Counted from the first letter of the stretch, positions 7,278 through 16,397 are shown. The stretch is 39,885 bases of DNA from Euryarchaeota archaeon TMED99 (GCA_002170315.2 NHFA02000018.1:5182-45066); one strand, 5' to 3'. Translations and numbers: made by a program. The notes: generated by a model not told the origin, from the sequence alone.

Positions 7278-9548
7278 ATGGGAGCATGGACTGATGGGCC
7301 TCGAGATGACCCGATTCCATGTCGCGAGACTGACAAAGGGCTTTTTGAAATCGTTTCTCGAGATGGACGAGGGCGATTAGGGCGGCTACACACGGCTCAT
7401 GGCATTCTTGAAACTCCAGCCTTGTTGCCCGTAATCAATCCAAACATTCGAACGATTGAGCCGCGTGAAATGTGGGACAGATATGGCATCGGGGCATTGA
7501 TTACCAATTCATACATCATCTGGAAGCATGAAGGTCTCAAAGAAGTTGCCACAAAAGAAGGCGTTCACACGCTCTTGGATTACCCGGGTGTTGTGATGAC
7601 TGATTCAGGAACGTTTCAAGCCTACATTTACGGAGATGTAGAAGTCGGAGTCGAAGAAATTGTCGAGTTTCAGAAAAGTATAGGCGTTGATATCGCAACG
7701 ATGCTCGATGTATTTTCACGTCCTGACATGACTGAAGAACAAGTCGCACAATGTGTTCAAGAAACGATTCAACGCGCCCCTGCAAGCCTAGCTGCTGCTG
7801 GTGACACTATGCTCAATGGCCCAATTCAAGGTGGATTGTTCAAACATCTCCGTACCCAATCGGCTCAAGGAATGGGAGAATTTGATTTTGCAATCCACCC
7901 GATTGGCGGTATTGTTCCCGTTATGGAACGACACATGTACAAGGACTATGCCAAGATTATGTTGGCATCTCTTCCTCATCTGCCGCCGAATCGACCAGTC
8001 CATATGTTTGGATGTGGACATCCAATGTTGTTCCCGATGTCGATTGCGTTAGGTGCAGACTTGTTTGATTCGGCTGCTTACGCGCTTTTTGCTCGTGATG
8101 GGCGTTTGTTAACGCCTTGGGGCACACAGAAAATAGCGACTCTGGTTGAATGGCCTGAACGTATGCCATGTGTTTGCGCACACACTCCTGAAGAGGTTCG
8201 AGCAATGCCCAAGGATGAGAAAACGGCGTTACTTGCACGCTATAATCTTGAAGTGACATTATCCGAACTCGACCGTTGTAAGCAAGCAATTCGTGACGGA
8301 ACCCTTTGGCGATTAGCAGAGCGCCGAAGCCATCAACATCCTGCACTTCGTGAAGCGTTCCTGTGGATTTCCACAAGCCCTCACAACCAAAAACTCGATC
8401 TCCAATTTTTAGATGAACTTATTCTCGATGACAGAGATGCAGCCCGTGACCGAGACCAGGATGCAGGAAAATGGGAATATGCATGGAATTGGATTGTTGA
8501 ATCTCAAGAATCACCACGGAAGGGCGGAGAGCCTTGGGGCGGCGAAGATACTCATGTCCGCCCCCACATTAATGCGGCAAAAAAAGCCTTGAAAAGTCAT
8601 TGGAAACCTCAAAACAATCCTGGAAAGGGCTCCCAAGAAGTCTTGGTTGCCTACGGCTCATCTGGACCTTGGAGAGAGCGTTTAAGCGACCTTATGGTTC
8701 GATTAGAACATCATTGTCCGGGTTTGGAAGTGATGATTCAAACACCGATTGGCTTGCTCCCATATTCTCTTGAAGACTTGAATCCATTCACTCATATTGA
8801 CGGGCCTCAGTGGCTTTGGCGACGTCGACCAAATCCTCTTTCGATACGTGAGGAACTTGAACACTATGGAATGGGTGAACGTAGAATAATTCTGGTTGAT
8901 TTACTCGGAGATGGCATCCAATCTCGCGCTATCACTGCTCTTGAACAAGCAGGAGTTTTGCAAAGCAATGGAGATGTGAAAACACATACAGAGCCAATGG
9001 AAAAGGAACAACGGGATGAGGCAAAACTATTCCTTCAACGCCGCCATGTTGCTGACAAAATGACCTTACTGCTCAATATGGACTCGAAAGATGTGCAAAC
9101 TCTTTTGGTCGATTCGACATTCGTTGTCAATCGATTAGGACGCGTGAAAAATGCGTTATTAGCCGACGGAACTCACATCGTAAGCCCGCGTCTTACCGAT
9201 GGTGGCTTGTCAATAACCGATGGTGGAGCAAAGCATATCCACGCTCTTCGAGAAATTCCTATGCCGAACGGTTTTGACAACAGTGCCGTTGAAAATTATC
9301 TCTCCAAAGGACCGGCTTGGGTTGTTGTTAACGATGATGCGGAACCCTTTGTCCGACAAGGTCGAAATGTATTCCATGGGTTTATCCTCGGCTGTGACAG
9401 TTGGATTTCACCTGGTGAAAGTTGCCTGCTCGTGAACCAAAAAGGAGAACTTATCGGTCATGGAATATCTCAATGCACATCCCGAGACATGAAGCATTTC
9501 CAAAAAGGTGTGGCAGTCAAAACGCGTGGTGGATTGAAAGAAAAATAA
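7278..9548 (+). CDS. tgtA: Archaeosine-type tRNA-guanine transglycosylase with PUA domain
   Basis: The enzyme swaps guanine 15 in the D-loop of archaeal tRNAs for preQ0, the first step to archaeosine. The N-terminal TIM barrel has TDSGTFQAY (Asp109, general base region) and GADLFDSAAY with the predicted nucleophile Asp264. The C-terminal 150 residues carry a PUA domain around VVVNDDAEPFVRQGR, so this is the full-length, one-chain form of about 756 aa. The zinc site looks degraded: only the first two cysteines (C298, C300 in MPCVCAHTPEE) are present, the third is missing with a short deletion, and the usual His is Tyr in LARYNLEVT. The start ATG at 7278 follows GAAGGGG; an earlier ATG at 7239 has no such signal. 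No ArcS partner is adjacent. Confidence 0.93.
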   Translation: MGAWTDGPRDDPIPCRETDKGLFEIVSRDGRGRLGRLHTAHGILETPALLPVINPNIRTIEPREMWDRYGIGALITNSYIIWKHEGLKEVATKEGVHTLLDYPGVVMTDSGTFQAYIYGDVEVGVEEIVEFQKSIGVDIATMLDVFSRPDMTEEQVAQCVQETIQRAPASLAAAGDTMLNGPIQGGLFKHLRTQSAQGMGEFDFAIHPIGGIVPVMERHMYKDYAKIMLASLPHLPPNRPVHMFGCGHPMLFPMSIALGADLFDSAAYALFARDGRLLTPWGTQKIATLVEWPERMPCVCAHTPEEVRAMPKDEKTALLARYNLEVTLSELDRCKQAIRDGTLWRLAERRSHQHPALREAFLWISTSPHNQKLDLQFLDELILDDRDAARDRDQDAGKWEYAWNWIVESQESPRKGGEPWGGEDTHVRPHINAAKKALKSHWKPQNNPGKGSQEVLVAYGSSGPWRERLSDLMVRLEHHCPGLEVMIQTPIGLLPYSLEDLNPFTHIDGPQWLWRRRPNPLSIREELEHYGMGERRIILVDLLGDGIQSRAITALEQAGVLQSNGDVKTHTEPMEKEQRDEAKLFLQRRHVADKMTLLLNMDSKDVQTLLVDSTFVVNRLGRVKNALLADGTHIVSPRLTDGGLSITDGGAKHIHALREIPMPNGFDNSAVENYLSKGPAWVVVNDDAEPFVRQGRNVFHGFILGCDSWISPGESCLLVNQKGELIGHGISQCTSRDMKHFQKGVAVKTRGGLKEK

Positions 9549-9622
9549 ACTCGAGGAGTTACACAAAAACGTGGTGTACTTCAAGGAGCGTCTTGGACCT
9601 CTCGGAATTGAGGGGGAGTTCA

Positions 9623-10633
9623 GTGCAAGACGACCTTATCATCAAAACTACAAATTTGACCAAATCATACGGTCCACATGTAGCACTGAGTAAACTCAAC
9701 CTTTCCGTTCCTCAAGGAGCAACCGGCCTGCTCGGACCGAATGGGGCCGGGAAATCGACCTTCCTGAAAACCATCCTCGGATTGATTCAAACAACAGAAG
9801 GTGAAGGAACTGTACTCGGCCTTGATATTCGCACTCAAGGTGATGAAATCCGTTCACGTATTGGCTATATGCCTGAATATGACGCACTCAATCCGGAAAT
9901 GGAAGCAATTCATCAAGTGCGATATTCAGGGGAATTACTTGGAATGAATCCAACCATTGCTCTTGCCCGGGCACATGAAACCTTGCAATATGTGGGGCTG
10001 GGTGAACAGCGCTACCGAAACATAGGGAGTTACTCAACCGGAATGAAGCAAGCAACGAAACTTGCTTGTGCTCTCATCCATGACCCCGAACTTATTATTG
10101 CGGACGAACCATCAAACGGCCTTGACATCGCTGCTCGTGATTACATGATTGAAACGTTGACAAACACCGTTCAATCAGGTAACCGTTCCGTGTTGATGGC
10201 ATCACATTTGATGGATGATGTTGAACGGGTTTGTGACAACTTTATTCTCTTGCACAAAGGTAAACTTGCTGCTCAAGGACGCATAGAGGACCTCAAAGCA
10301 TTTGATCGAGAAATCGAGATCCATGTTTGGGGCGGTGCGTCGCGATTGGAAGAGGCGATGACTGCAAAAGGAATGAGTGTCCGCAGAGAAGGGCGCGTCA
10401 TGAGAATTCTTCACGAGCAAGAGGATACAACCTCACTCATCCTAGGTTGCGCTGCTGAGGTCGGAGCACAAATCCGTAGAATGCATGAATATGAGGCGTC
10501 TTTGGAAGATTTATTCCTCTCCATAATGGAAAACTTAGGATACGAAGTGAAATCCAGTGAAGATTTACTCGGATCTTCCGCTCAGGCTCGAAAGGTCGAT
10601 GCACCTGAACACATGGGTGGTGGTTCTGCTTGA
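9623..10633 (+). CDS. ABC transporter ATP-binding protein (ABC-2 type, first of pair)
   Basis: A cytoplasmic ATPase subunit of about 336 aa. Walker A is GPNGAGKST at 38-46, the signature is STGMKQ, and Walker B reads LIIADEPSNGLD; SHLMDDVERV supplies the H-loop. The C-terminal 100 residues are the extension common in NatA/CcmA-like subunits that pair with ABC-2 permeases. The open frame begins at 9422, overlapping tgtA in another frame, but the GTG at 9623 with AGGGGGAG just upstream gives the normal N-terminus. It is first of five tightly packed genes and its stop overlaps the start of the permease gene. The substrate cannot be told. Confidence 0.92.
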   Translation: MQDDLIIKTTNLTKSYGPHVALSKLNLSVPQGATGLLGPNGAGKSTFLKTILGLIQTTEGEGTVLGLDIRTQGDEIRSRIGYMPEYDALNPEMEAIHQVRYSGELLGMNPTIALARAHETLQYVGLGEQRYRNIGSYSTGMKQATKLACALIHDPELIIADEPSNGLDIAARDYMIETLTNTVQSGNRSVLMASHLMDDVERVCDNFILLHKGKLAAQGRIEDLKAFDREIEIHVWGGASRLEEAMTAKGMSVRREGRVMRILHEQEDTTSLILGCAAEVGAQIRRMHEYEASLEDLFLSIMENLGYEVKSSEDLLGSSAQARKVDAPEHMGGGSA

Positions 10634-11667
10634 ATGATGAAGAAACCTCCATTCCTCAATCTGTTGAGTTCGCAGCAGAAGCTCCTGTGACGGGTAAAGT
10701 TCGTCTGGAGGCGGCATGGGGTTCGACAGAAGGGGATGAAGACCTCACCGAAACCACAAGTCAGGAACCGAAAGCAGATGGACACATTTTCAAACAACAA
10801 TACAAACCTTGGAACGGTGAACTCAATCCACGGTGGATGCGAAATTGGGCAATCCTCCGACACCATTTACTTGGCGTTTTCAAGAAAGGTCATCGCCCGT
10901 GGGGTGTTCCAATACGGTTGTATCTCTTGGTCGTCTTTGTCGCCTCGTTATCCGATGTTGGCATGACATTGGTATCCGGACTTATTGGTGATTCAGGACT
11001 GCATTCTGTTTGGGGAGTGAGTCGAGATAACCTCTACGCTCACGTTCTAGGTTTCTTCCCACGTAATATGCTCTATTACCCTGTAGTGGCTGCTCTTTTA
11101 GTTGGAGGCGTCATTTCAGAAGATCGACAACATGGAACATCTGCACTTTACTTTTCAAGACCAATTACCCGATTTGATTATGTCGGGATGAAATTCATTT
11201 CTGTCGCTATGATTCAAGGGCTGCTCATTTTGGTCACATTAGCGCTCTACTATTTCGCTGAAATAGCAACCATGGGCAGAGGCTGGGCGTGGATTATTGA
11301 CACGTTCCCTATGTTCCTTGCAACGGTGTTTAGTGCACTCCTGCTCATTTTCACCTATACCAGTATTGGACTCTCCTTGTCCAGTGTTTCTAAGGGGAAG
11401 TTTTTCCCAGGTATTGCCTTGCTCTCAATTATTCTAGGAACCAAAGTGTTAGCCTTCATTGTCTCCAATCTTTTTGACCGTGAAATACTCTATCTCCTCT
11501 CTCCATACGACTGTTTAGCCCATGTTGGTCAAGCGATAATTGGAACCCAACCAACCTATGACCAATATTCATGGACATGGTCACTGGCATCGCTCGTAGC
11601 GATGAACGGAATCGCATTGTATGTTTTGAGCACGCGTGTTTCTTCGATGGAGGTGACACGTGAATGA
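10630..11667 (+). CDS. ABC-2 type permease subunit
   Basis: A 345-aa integral membrane protein with a polar N-terminus of about 95 residues and then some six hydrophobic segments. Between the second and third lies GTSALYFSRPITRFDYVG, the loop pattern of ABC-2 permeases, where a short stretch containing GT and a proline precedes the next helix. It begins with a TTG that overlaps the ATPase stop (TTGA), with GGTGG upstream; no in-frame ATG occurs before the membrane region. It most likely forms a transporter with the flanking ATPase genes. Direction (export is usual for ABC-2) and substrate are unknown. The long cytoplasmic N-terminal tail is unusual. Confidence 0.85.
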   Translation: MNDEETSIPQSVEFAAEAPVTGKVRLEAAWGSTEGDEDLTETTSQEPKADGHIFKQQYKPWNGELNPRWMRNWAILRHHLLGVFKKGHRPWGVPIRLYLLVVFVASLSDVGMTLVSGLIGDSGLHSVWGVSRDNLYAHVLGFFPRNMLYYPVVAALLVGGVISEDRQHGTSALYFSRPITRFDYVGMKFISVAMIQGLLILVTLALYYFAEIATMGRGWAWIIDTFPMFLATVFSALLLIFTYTSIGLSLSSVSKGKFFPGIALLSIILGTKVLAFIVSNLFDREILYLLSPYDCLAHVGQAIIGTQPTYDQYSWTWSLASLVAMNGIALYVLSTRVSSMEVTRE

Positions 11668-12656
11668 TTCCTGATTTTGACCAACAAGGTAAAGCACAAA
11701 CAAAGGAATGGGTTCCTGAAGTGAGCGCACCTGCAATTCTCTTGGAGAATGTTTCGAAAAGTTACGGCCGGATTTTTGCATTATCAAACATCACTTTAGC
11801 ATTAAACGGCGGAGTCACTGGCGTTTTGGGAATGAATGGCGCAGGAAAATCAACTCTGTTTAATCTCCTCATGGGTAAATTGAAAGTAAGCCAGGGAAGC
11901 GTCAAGCTGTTTGGAACTGACCCCTGGAAAAATCCAGCGCCCTATGCACGCGTTGGATTTGTGCCTGAACATGAAAAGATGTATGATTGGATGACTGGGC
12001 ATGAGTTCGTTTCTACATTTGCAAGATTGAATGGTCTCACACGAGATGAAGCAAAGTCAGAAGCCAACAGGGTATTGGAGTTCGTTAGTTTAAGCGATGT
12101 TGCTCACAAAAAAATAGGTCAGTACTCCAAGGGCATGCGTCAACGTGTGAAAATTGCTCATGCACTTGTCAATGATCCCGAATTGATTATTCTCGATGAG
12201 CCCCTTCAAGGCTGTGACCCACTCGCTCGTACAACCATCATGAATGTCATTCGAGAACTCGGGAGAATGGGCCGAACCGTTCTGGTTAGCAGCCATATCT
12301 TGCAAGAGATTGAGCGGATAACTGAACAAATTATTATCCTGCATCAAGGTCGATTACTCGCACTCGGAAATCTCCATTCGATTCGGGAGCGACTGGATAA
12401 AATCCCCCATCGAATTTCCATTCAAACTGAAGACCCCAAAGCATTGGCAAAAGATGTCATCGATATTGATGAAGTCTTTGGAATCTCATTCCCTGATGGC
12501 GAAAATCTTTCCATCCAGACTCATAACCTTGGTGCGATACATTCTCGACTTCCTCAAATAATTGTGGAAAATAATCACAAAGTGAAAACGATCGATAATC
12601 CGGATGATGACCTTGCATCGATTTTGGGATATCTGACTTCTGGAGGAGGAATCTGA
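11664..12656 (+). CDS. ABC transporter ATP-binding protein (second of pair)
   Basis: A 330-aa ATPase paralogous to the one two genes upstream. Walker A is GMNGAGKST, the signature region is YSKGMRQRVKIAHAL, and Walker B with D-loop is LIILDEPLQGCDP, where the usual GLD is GCD. SSHILQEIERI gives the H-loop. The ATG overlaps the preceding permease stop and is preceded by GGAGGTGA, a near-perfect ribosome-binding site. With the next gene it makes a second ATPase/permease pair, so the operon could encode either two transporters or one heteromeric complex with two different ATPases and two different permeases. Confidence 0.92.
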   Translation: MIPDFDQQGKAQTKEWVPEVSAPAILLENVSKSYGRIFALSNITLALNGGVTGVLGMNGAGKSTLFNLLMGKLKVSQGSVKLFGTDPWKNPAPYARVGFVPEHEKMYDWMTGHEFVSTFARLNGLTRDEAKSEANRVLEFVSLSDVAHKKIGQYSKGMRQRVKIAHALVNDPELIILDEPLQGCDPLARTTIMNVIRELGRMGRTVLVSSHILQEIERITEQIIILHQGRLLALGNLHSIRERLDKIPHRISIQTEDPKALAKDVIDIDEVFGISFPDGENLSIQTHNLGAIHSRLPQIIVENNHKVKTIDNPDDDLASILGYLTSGGGI

Positions 12657-13987
12657 TGTCAACAAAACCAGATTCTATCTATCGCTCACTGGACCGAAAG
12701 GCATCGGCTATCATCGAATTCACACTCCGTCAATATCGGACAAAAAAATCGACTTGGGTCGTCTTGGGTGTCGGATTTACCGCTCTATCACTCATATTCC
12801 TGATTTACATCGATGTAATGGCATCCGAGTTTGAATCAATCGATAATGATGGAGATTCGACAGATTATGACAACGATGGATATCCAAGAGGACAGGAAAT
12901 CCGACTTGGAACGGACCCGTGGGACGGTGAATCCCACCCTGGATTATTTGATCCGCCGATTGAACCAGATCCAAAGTCAATGTACATCAATGAAGACGGT
13001 TTTGATTGGGATGTTGCCGTACGCATCGGAGAGCAATCAACTGGATATGATGATGATGGAGATTGTATGGATTCAAACAAGACTGCATCGCAAAAAGATA
13101 CCAATGATAACGGAATCCCATGCGACATCATTGTTGAATACTATCGGATGTCTGACGGTGAACTCTATGTAAACATCGAAGCTGATTCAGGCGTCGATGA
13201 AGATCCTGATGAAGATGCATATTCAAGAGAAGCGATTCACCTCGCATTTGTACTCTCCATCGGAAAACTTGGATTCGTGCTCCTGCTTGGTATATTTTTA
13301 CCGCTGTTTATGGCCACAGGACTGATTCGTGATGAAATGAATTCAGGAACTATGCACTTCATGCTCGCCAAACCAATCGCTCGCTCTGAAGTCTTTTTGT
13401 ATCGAACTTTAGGTTATCTCGGAATCGTTTGGCCATACGTAATTGTTCTGGGAATATTAGGTGCTGTAGTTTCGGGTTTTGCGGGTTCTGGAGACAGTTT
13501 CTTCCGGTTTGCTGACTTAGGAGTATGGTTAGCAATCATCTTTGCAACCATGATGGCAACGCTCGTGTATGGGATGCTTTTTAACGCACTTGGAGTGCTG
13601 TGGAAATATGGAATCATCCTCGCTATACCCTTTGCAGCATGGGAATTAGGAATGGCATTGTTATCGATGGGAGCCCCAGATGCAACACTGCTTCGATTCT
13701 CAATTATTGGGTGGGCTTTGATGATTATTGATGCTGCGGCAATGCTGGTGTGGCCTAATCTGGATTTGTTTATTGTTATGGGCAACTGGGGTGGAGGTGG
13801 AGGCTCGAATTGGAATTTCGATACGTCACTCGAAGGGTCAGGACCATTGGGCTTCTTTTCATCGAAACCAGGCCTCGGACTTTCTGCTTTTACAGCAATG
13901 ATTGTTTCAACACTCGTCTTGCTTTTCCAAGCAGCAATATTCTGGTTTATTGGTGGGGCTCTGTTCAAAAGTAAGGAGATTCAATAA
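12656..13987 (+). CDS. ABC-2 type permease with acidic, calcium-binding-like external loop
   Basis: A 443-aa membrane protein. A first hydrophobic helix at about 34-56 is followed by a polar insertion to about 195, then five or six further helices. The segment EMNSGTMHFMLAKPIARSEV after the second helix is the ABC-2 permease pattern. The insertion is very acidic: DNDGDSTDYDNDG at 63-75 then LGTDPWD at 84-90 resemble thrombospondin type 3 repeats, and DDDGDCMDS at 132-140 plus DTNDNGIPCD at 148-157 resemble an Excalibur-type calcium motif with two cysteines. If topology follows the family, this loop is outside the cell. The ATG overlaps the ATPase stop by one base and follows GGAGGAGG. Confidence 0.85.
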   Translation: MSTKPDSIYRSLDRKASAIIEFTLRQYRTKKSTWVVLGVGFTALSLIFLIYIDVMASEFESIDNDGDSTDYDNDGYPRGQEIRLGTDPWDGESHPGLFDPPIEPDPKSMYINEDGFDWDVAVRIGEQSTGYDDDGDCMDSNKTASQKDTNDNGIPCDIIVEYYRMSDGELYVNIEADSGVDEDPDEDAYSREAIHLAFVLSIGKLGFVLLLGIFLPLFMATGLIRDEMNSGTMHFMLAKPIARSEVFLYRTLGYLGIVWPYVIVLGILGAVVSGFAGSGDSFFRFADLGVWLAIIFATMMATLVYGMLFNALGVLWKYGIILAIPFAAWELGMALLSMGAPDATLLRFSIIGWALMIIDAAAMLVWPNLDLFIVMGNWGGGGGSNWNFDTSLEGSGPLGFFSSKPGLGLSAFTAMIVSTLVLLFQAAIFWFIGGALFKSKEIQ

Positions 13988-15189
13988 TGCCGGAAATGAA
14001 AGCATTCACTGGAGACCTTTCCAAGATGTGGTCTCTACAGGACCGACCTCCTCTCCACCATCTCACATGGGATTGGTGGTGGTGGCTCGTCATGCTCGAT
14101 GACCCTGAAGGTCGTCCAAGTGGTCGGCAATTGATGGTCCTCTGGTCAACAAAAGACAATCCGTTGGTCGAAGTGAACGGTATGCCATGGACGCCCGCAG
14201 GTCGACCAGGATTTGATGAAGAAAGGGGGATGGCCTTAGATGGCATGGTGTGTGCTTGGTGGTTTGATGGTAAACAGATGCATGAACCGGTCATTCAGCA
14301 GATTTGTCGAATGATTTCCTTGCCAGATACGCATTCACGTTGGCCACAAAAATCAGGTCAAACTGGAAAAGGCGGAGGAGCAGTTGTGCCTCTGCTTGAT
14401 GAAGATCTGTCCATGGGACTAAAGAGTGATTTGAGTTCCTTTTGGATACAATTAACCACTGATGAAGAAGCATCACATCCAATGGTACCGAAAAAATTTG
14501 ATCTCGAACTCACTCCTTGGAATTCAGCCTTATCCACAGCCCGTCAAGCAAATGCAACCTATGCTGCAAACATGGGCTATGACATCCTGCGTTTGCATGG
14601 AACTCGAGTTAACGGCAAGCTCGATGACCAAGAAGTTTCAGGCACTGCTTATTTTCAAAAAGTCTGTGTCCAAGCACCCTCAGTACCATGGTATTGGGGC
14701 ATGCTTCACCTCAATGATGGATCTTATATTGACTGGTTCCTACCTCATGTATCGTTCACAGTTAGCGCTCGAGACAATCGGCCTTGGAAGCGTCGAGATA
14801 CTGGCCATCTTGGACTTTCGCAAGGAGGCCTCTTTCACGATCCTATCAACAACCGCTCTGAGCGTTTTAGCAATGTCCGTGTTCGAAAATTAGCATCAGA
14901 TTTAACTGAAGGTGAACATGGGCAAACCCCTGGTGCTCCACTCCCTATTTTTGAGATTAAAATGTGGAATGAAAGAACTACTATCGAACTTAAAGTCCAA
15001 GCTATTGAACGAGCTCATTGGGCATTCAATCAACCAACTCGCGGCGGAATTAAATCCCATCTCACTTACAATGAATACCCATTGAGATTGGAATATCTAA
15101 GAATTAAAGATGAGTTTGGTATGCGAAAAGAAACTGATTATGAATGGGCAAGAGGAAACGCAGAACATTCATGGGGCTTGCTGCACTAA
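13987..15189 (+). CDS. Unknown protein, possibly AttH/CrtC lipocalin-like, in ABC operon
   Basis: A 400-aa soluble protein without signal peptide or membrane helix, rich in Trp (DWWWW near residue 29). The segment VSGTAYFQKVCVQAPSVPWY and the following WGMLHLNDGSYIDWF recall the AttH/CrtC family of double lipocalin-like domains, in which a tyrosine/tryptophan strand is followed by an acidic, glycine turn. AttH-type genes in bacteria are often next to ABC transporter genes, which fits this position. The match is from motif shape only and should be treated as tentative. The start ATG overlaps the permease stop (TAATG) and follows AAGGAG, so it is almost certainly part of the same transcript. 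Confidence 0.6.
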   Translation: MPEMKAFTGDLSKMWSLQDRPPLHHLTWDWWWWLVMLDDPEGRPSGRQLMVLWSTKDNPLVEVNGMPWTPAGRPGFDEERGMALDGMVCAWWFDGKQMHEPVIQQICRMISLPDTHSRWPQKSGQTGKGGGAVVPLLDEDLSMGLKSDLSSFWIQLTTDEEASHPMVPKKFDLELTPWNSALSTARQANATYAANMGYDILRLHGTRVNGKLDDQEVSGTAYFQKVCVQAPSVPWYWGMLHLNDGSYIDWFLPHVSFTVSARDNRPWKRRDTGHLGLSQGGLFHDPINNRSERFSNVRVRKLASDLTEGEHGQTPGAPLPIFEIKMWNERTTIELKVQAIERAHWAFNQPTRGGIKSHLTYNEYPLRLEYLRIKDEFGMRKETDYEWARGNAEHSWGLLH

Positions 15190-15222
15190 TATTGTAAAAC
15201 CAATTTTTTGGTTCACGTCATT

Positions 15223-15291
15223 ATGATGATGCGGAGTGCAAGGTATTATGTGCGTGGAGTGATAGACAAGGTAGAGGAGAGATTGCTATGA
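15223..15291 (+). CDS. Possible 22-codon leader ORF before the PH-like gene
   Basis: ATG at 15223 opens a frame of 22 codons (MMMRSARYYVRGVIDKVEERLL) whose TGA at 15289-15291 overlaps the ATG of the next gene as ATGA. Such overlap would allow translational coupling. No clear ribosome-binding site precedes it, and short frames of this size arise often by chance, so this is only a candidate. The rest of the 98-base gap holds a weak inverted repeat and the AGGAGAG site used by the downstream gene. Confidence 0.2.
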   Translation: MMMRSARYYVRGVIDKVEERLL

Positions 15292-16331
15292 GCGAAGAAT
15301 CCGATGCCGCAGACGATGTAAAAGACGACGTTCAAACGACTGATGAGGCGAAAAAAGAAGCCGAACAGGCCCGCTTAGCCAAGACTTTTCGCCTTATCAG
15401 CGGTGAAGAGGTACTGCTCACAAAGCGACCGAGTGGTTTTGCGTTCTTGGGAATGTATTTACTTGGAATCTTAGTCCTTGCAATTCACTTTATCTTCGAT
15501 AATGCACATCAACTCACTTCTGACGATTCAAGTGGCTTCATGAAAGTTGCATTGACCATAATTGACATAACTGGCGGCGAAAAGTGGCCGTTTGGATTTG
15601 TCTTTGTTATGCTCTTCATCACATGGATGAACCGTTTAGTCAATGTGTCAACATCTGGCCGGTGGGTTACTATCGGACTACTTATCATTACACTCACTCC
15701 AGTTCTTATTCAACTGGATGACATTTTGTTTTGGGTTACCGACCTTTTCATGGATGAGCCTATTGGAGATTTCATCCCCCTTGACAACTACAACTACGTC
15801 ATATTCGGACTGGGCTATGTCGGAATTTACATGGCCTTAACTTTCTATTATCAGCGAAGTTTCCACTATGCTGTGACATCGGATGCAGTGATTTTTGAAC
15901 ACAGTTTCTTACTTTCTCGCTCTCACCGAAGAATACTCTTCGACCGTATTTCTGAAGTGATGGTTGAACGCACACCTGTTGGAACACTACTTGGCTTTGC
16001 AACCGTAACTATACTCACCGATTCAGGTGTTGGAATTGTTGAGGAAAACACTGGCTCTGCAATTGCAGGCGCAATACCTGGCACAACTGAGAAAGAAGGT
16101 GATTCGACCGCAGAAAAAGCTGGTAAAGGAATTTTACGCTCAGTTATTGGATTGCTCACCTATCAGCGGACAATTCGAGTTGTCCGTCCAGATCCTAAGC
16201 ATTGCATGTATAACATTCGCAACTGGGAAAGTGCCAAGGCACTTCTCAACGAAAAGCACAAGGAACACAGTCAATCGAACCTCCTTAAAGATTTGAAAGA
16301 CACCATTGTTGCTTCAGGCGACGAAGACTGA
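15288..16331 (+). CDS. Membrane protein with PH-like (bPH2/DUF304-type) domain
   Basis: A 347-aa protein. The N-terminal 35 residues are acidic and soluble. Four hydrophobic segments follow between about 50 and 190. A PH-like domain of the YdbS/DUF304 type then begins at FHYAVTSDAVIFEHSFLLSR, with DRISEVMVERTPVGTLLGFA as the usual second half. The C-terminus is polar. Such proteins are membrane-associated and of unknown biochemical role. The ATG at 15288 is preceded by AGGAGAG. A 98-base gap separates it from the ABC operon, so it probably has its own promoter; the TPR-like and truA genes follow on the same strand. Confidence 0.8.
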   Translation: MSEESDAADDVKDDVQTTDEAKKEAEQARLAKTFRLISGEEVLLTKRPSGFAFLGMYLLGILVLAIHFIFDNAHQLTSDDSSGFMKVALTIIDITGGEKWPFGFVFVMLFITWMNRLVNVSTSGRWVTIGLLIITLTPVLIQLDDILFWVTDLFMDEPIGDFIPLDNYNYVIFGLGYVGIYMALTFYYQRSFHYAVTSDAVIFEHSFLLSRSHRRILFDRISEVMVERTPVGTLLGFATVTILTDSGVGIVEENTGSAIAGAIPGTTEKEGDSTAEKAGKGILRSVIGLLTYQRTIRVVRPDPKHCMYNIRNWESAKALLNEKHKEHSQSNLLKDLKDTIVASGDED

Positions 16332-16397
16332 TTTGGAAAACACACCAACGAGTGTTTCAAAAACTGAATACCACCGCGTAAAGATTGAGGCGATACG

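Noticed and set aside
6737-7393. Long minus-strand open frame opposite the NifU-like and tgtA genes
   Set aside because: Ser/Arg/Pro-rich composition typical of an antisense shadow frame, lying opposite two well-supported genes.
9422-9622. Longer start for the first ABC ATPase
   Set aside because: The extra 67 residues are read from the end of the tgtA gene in another frame and do not resemble an ABC N-terminus; the GTG at 9623 has a strong ribosome-binding site.
13414-13968. 184-codon minus-strand frame opposite the permease
   Set aside because: Antisense of hydrophobic codons; no family similarity, and the plus-strand permease is convincing.
15198-15213. AACCAA-TTTT-TTGGTT inverted repeat as a terminator of the ABC operon
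   Set aside because: Only six AT-rich pairs and the T-run is in the loop instead of after the stem; too weak to call.
16338-16357. AAACAC/GTGTTT inverted repeat between the PH-like and TPR-like genes
   Set aside because: Short stem, long loop and no T-tract; expected by chance in a 66-base gap.
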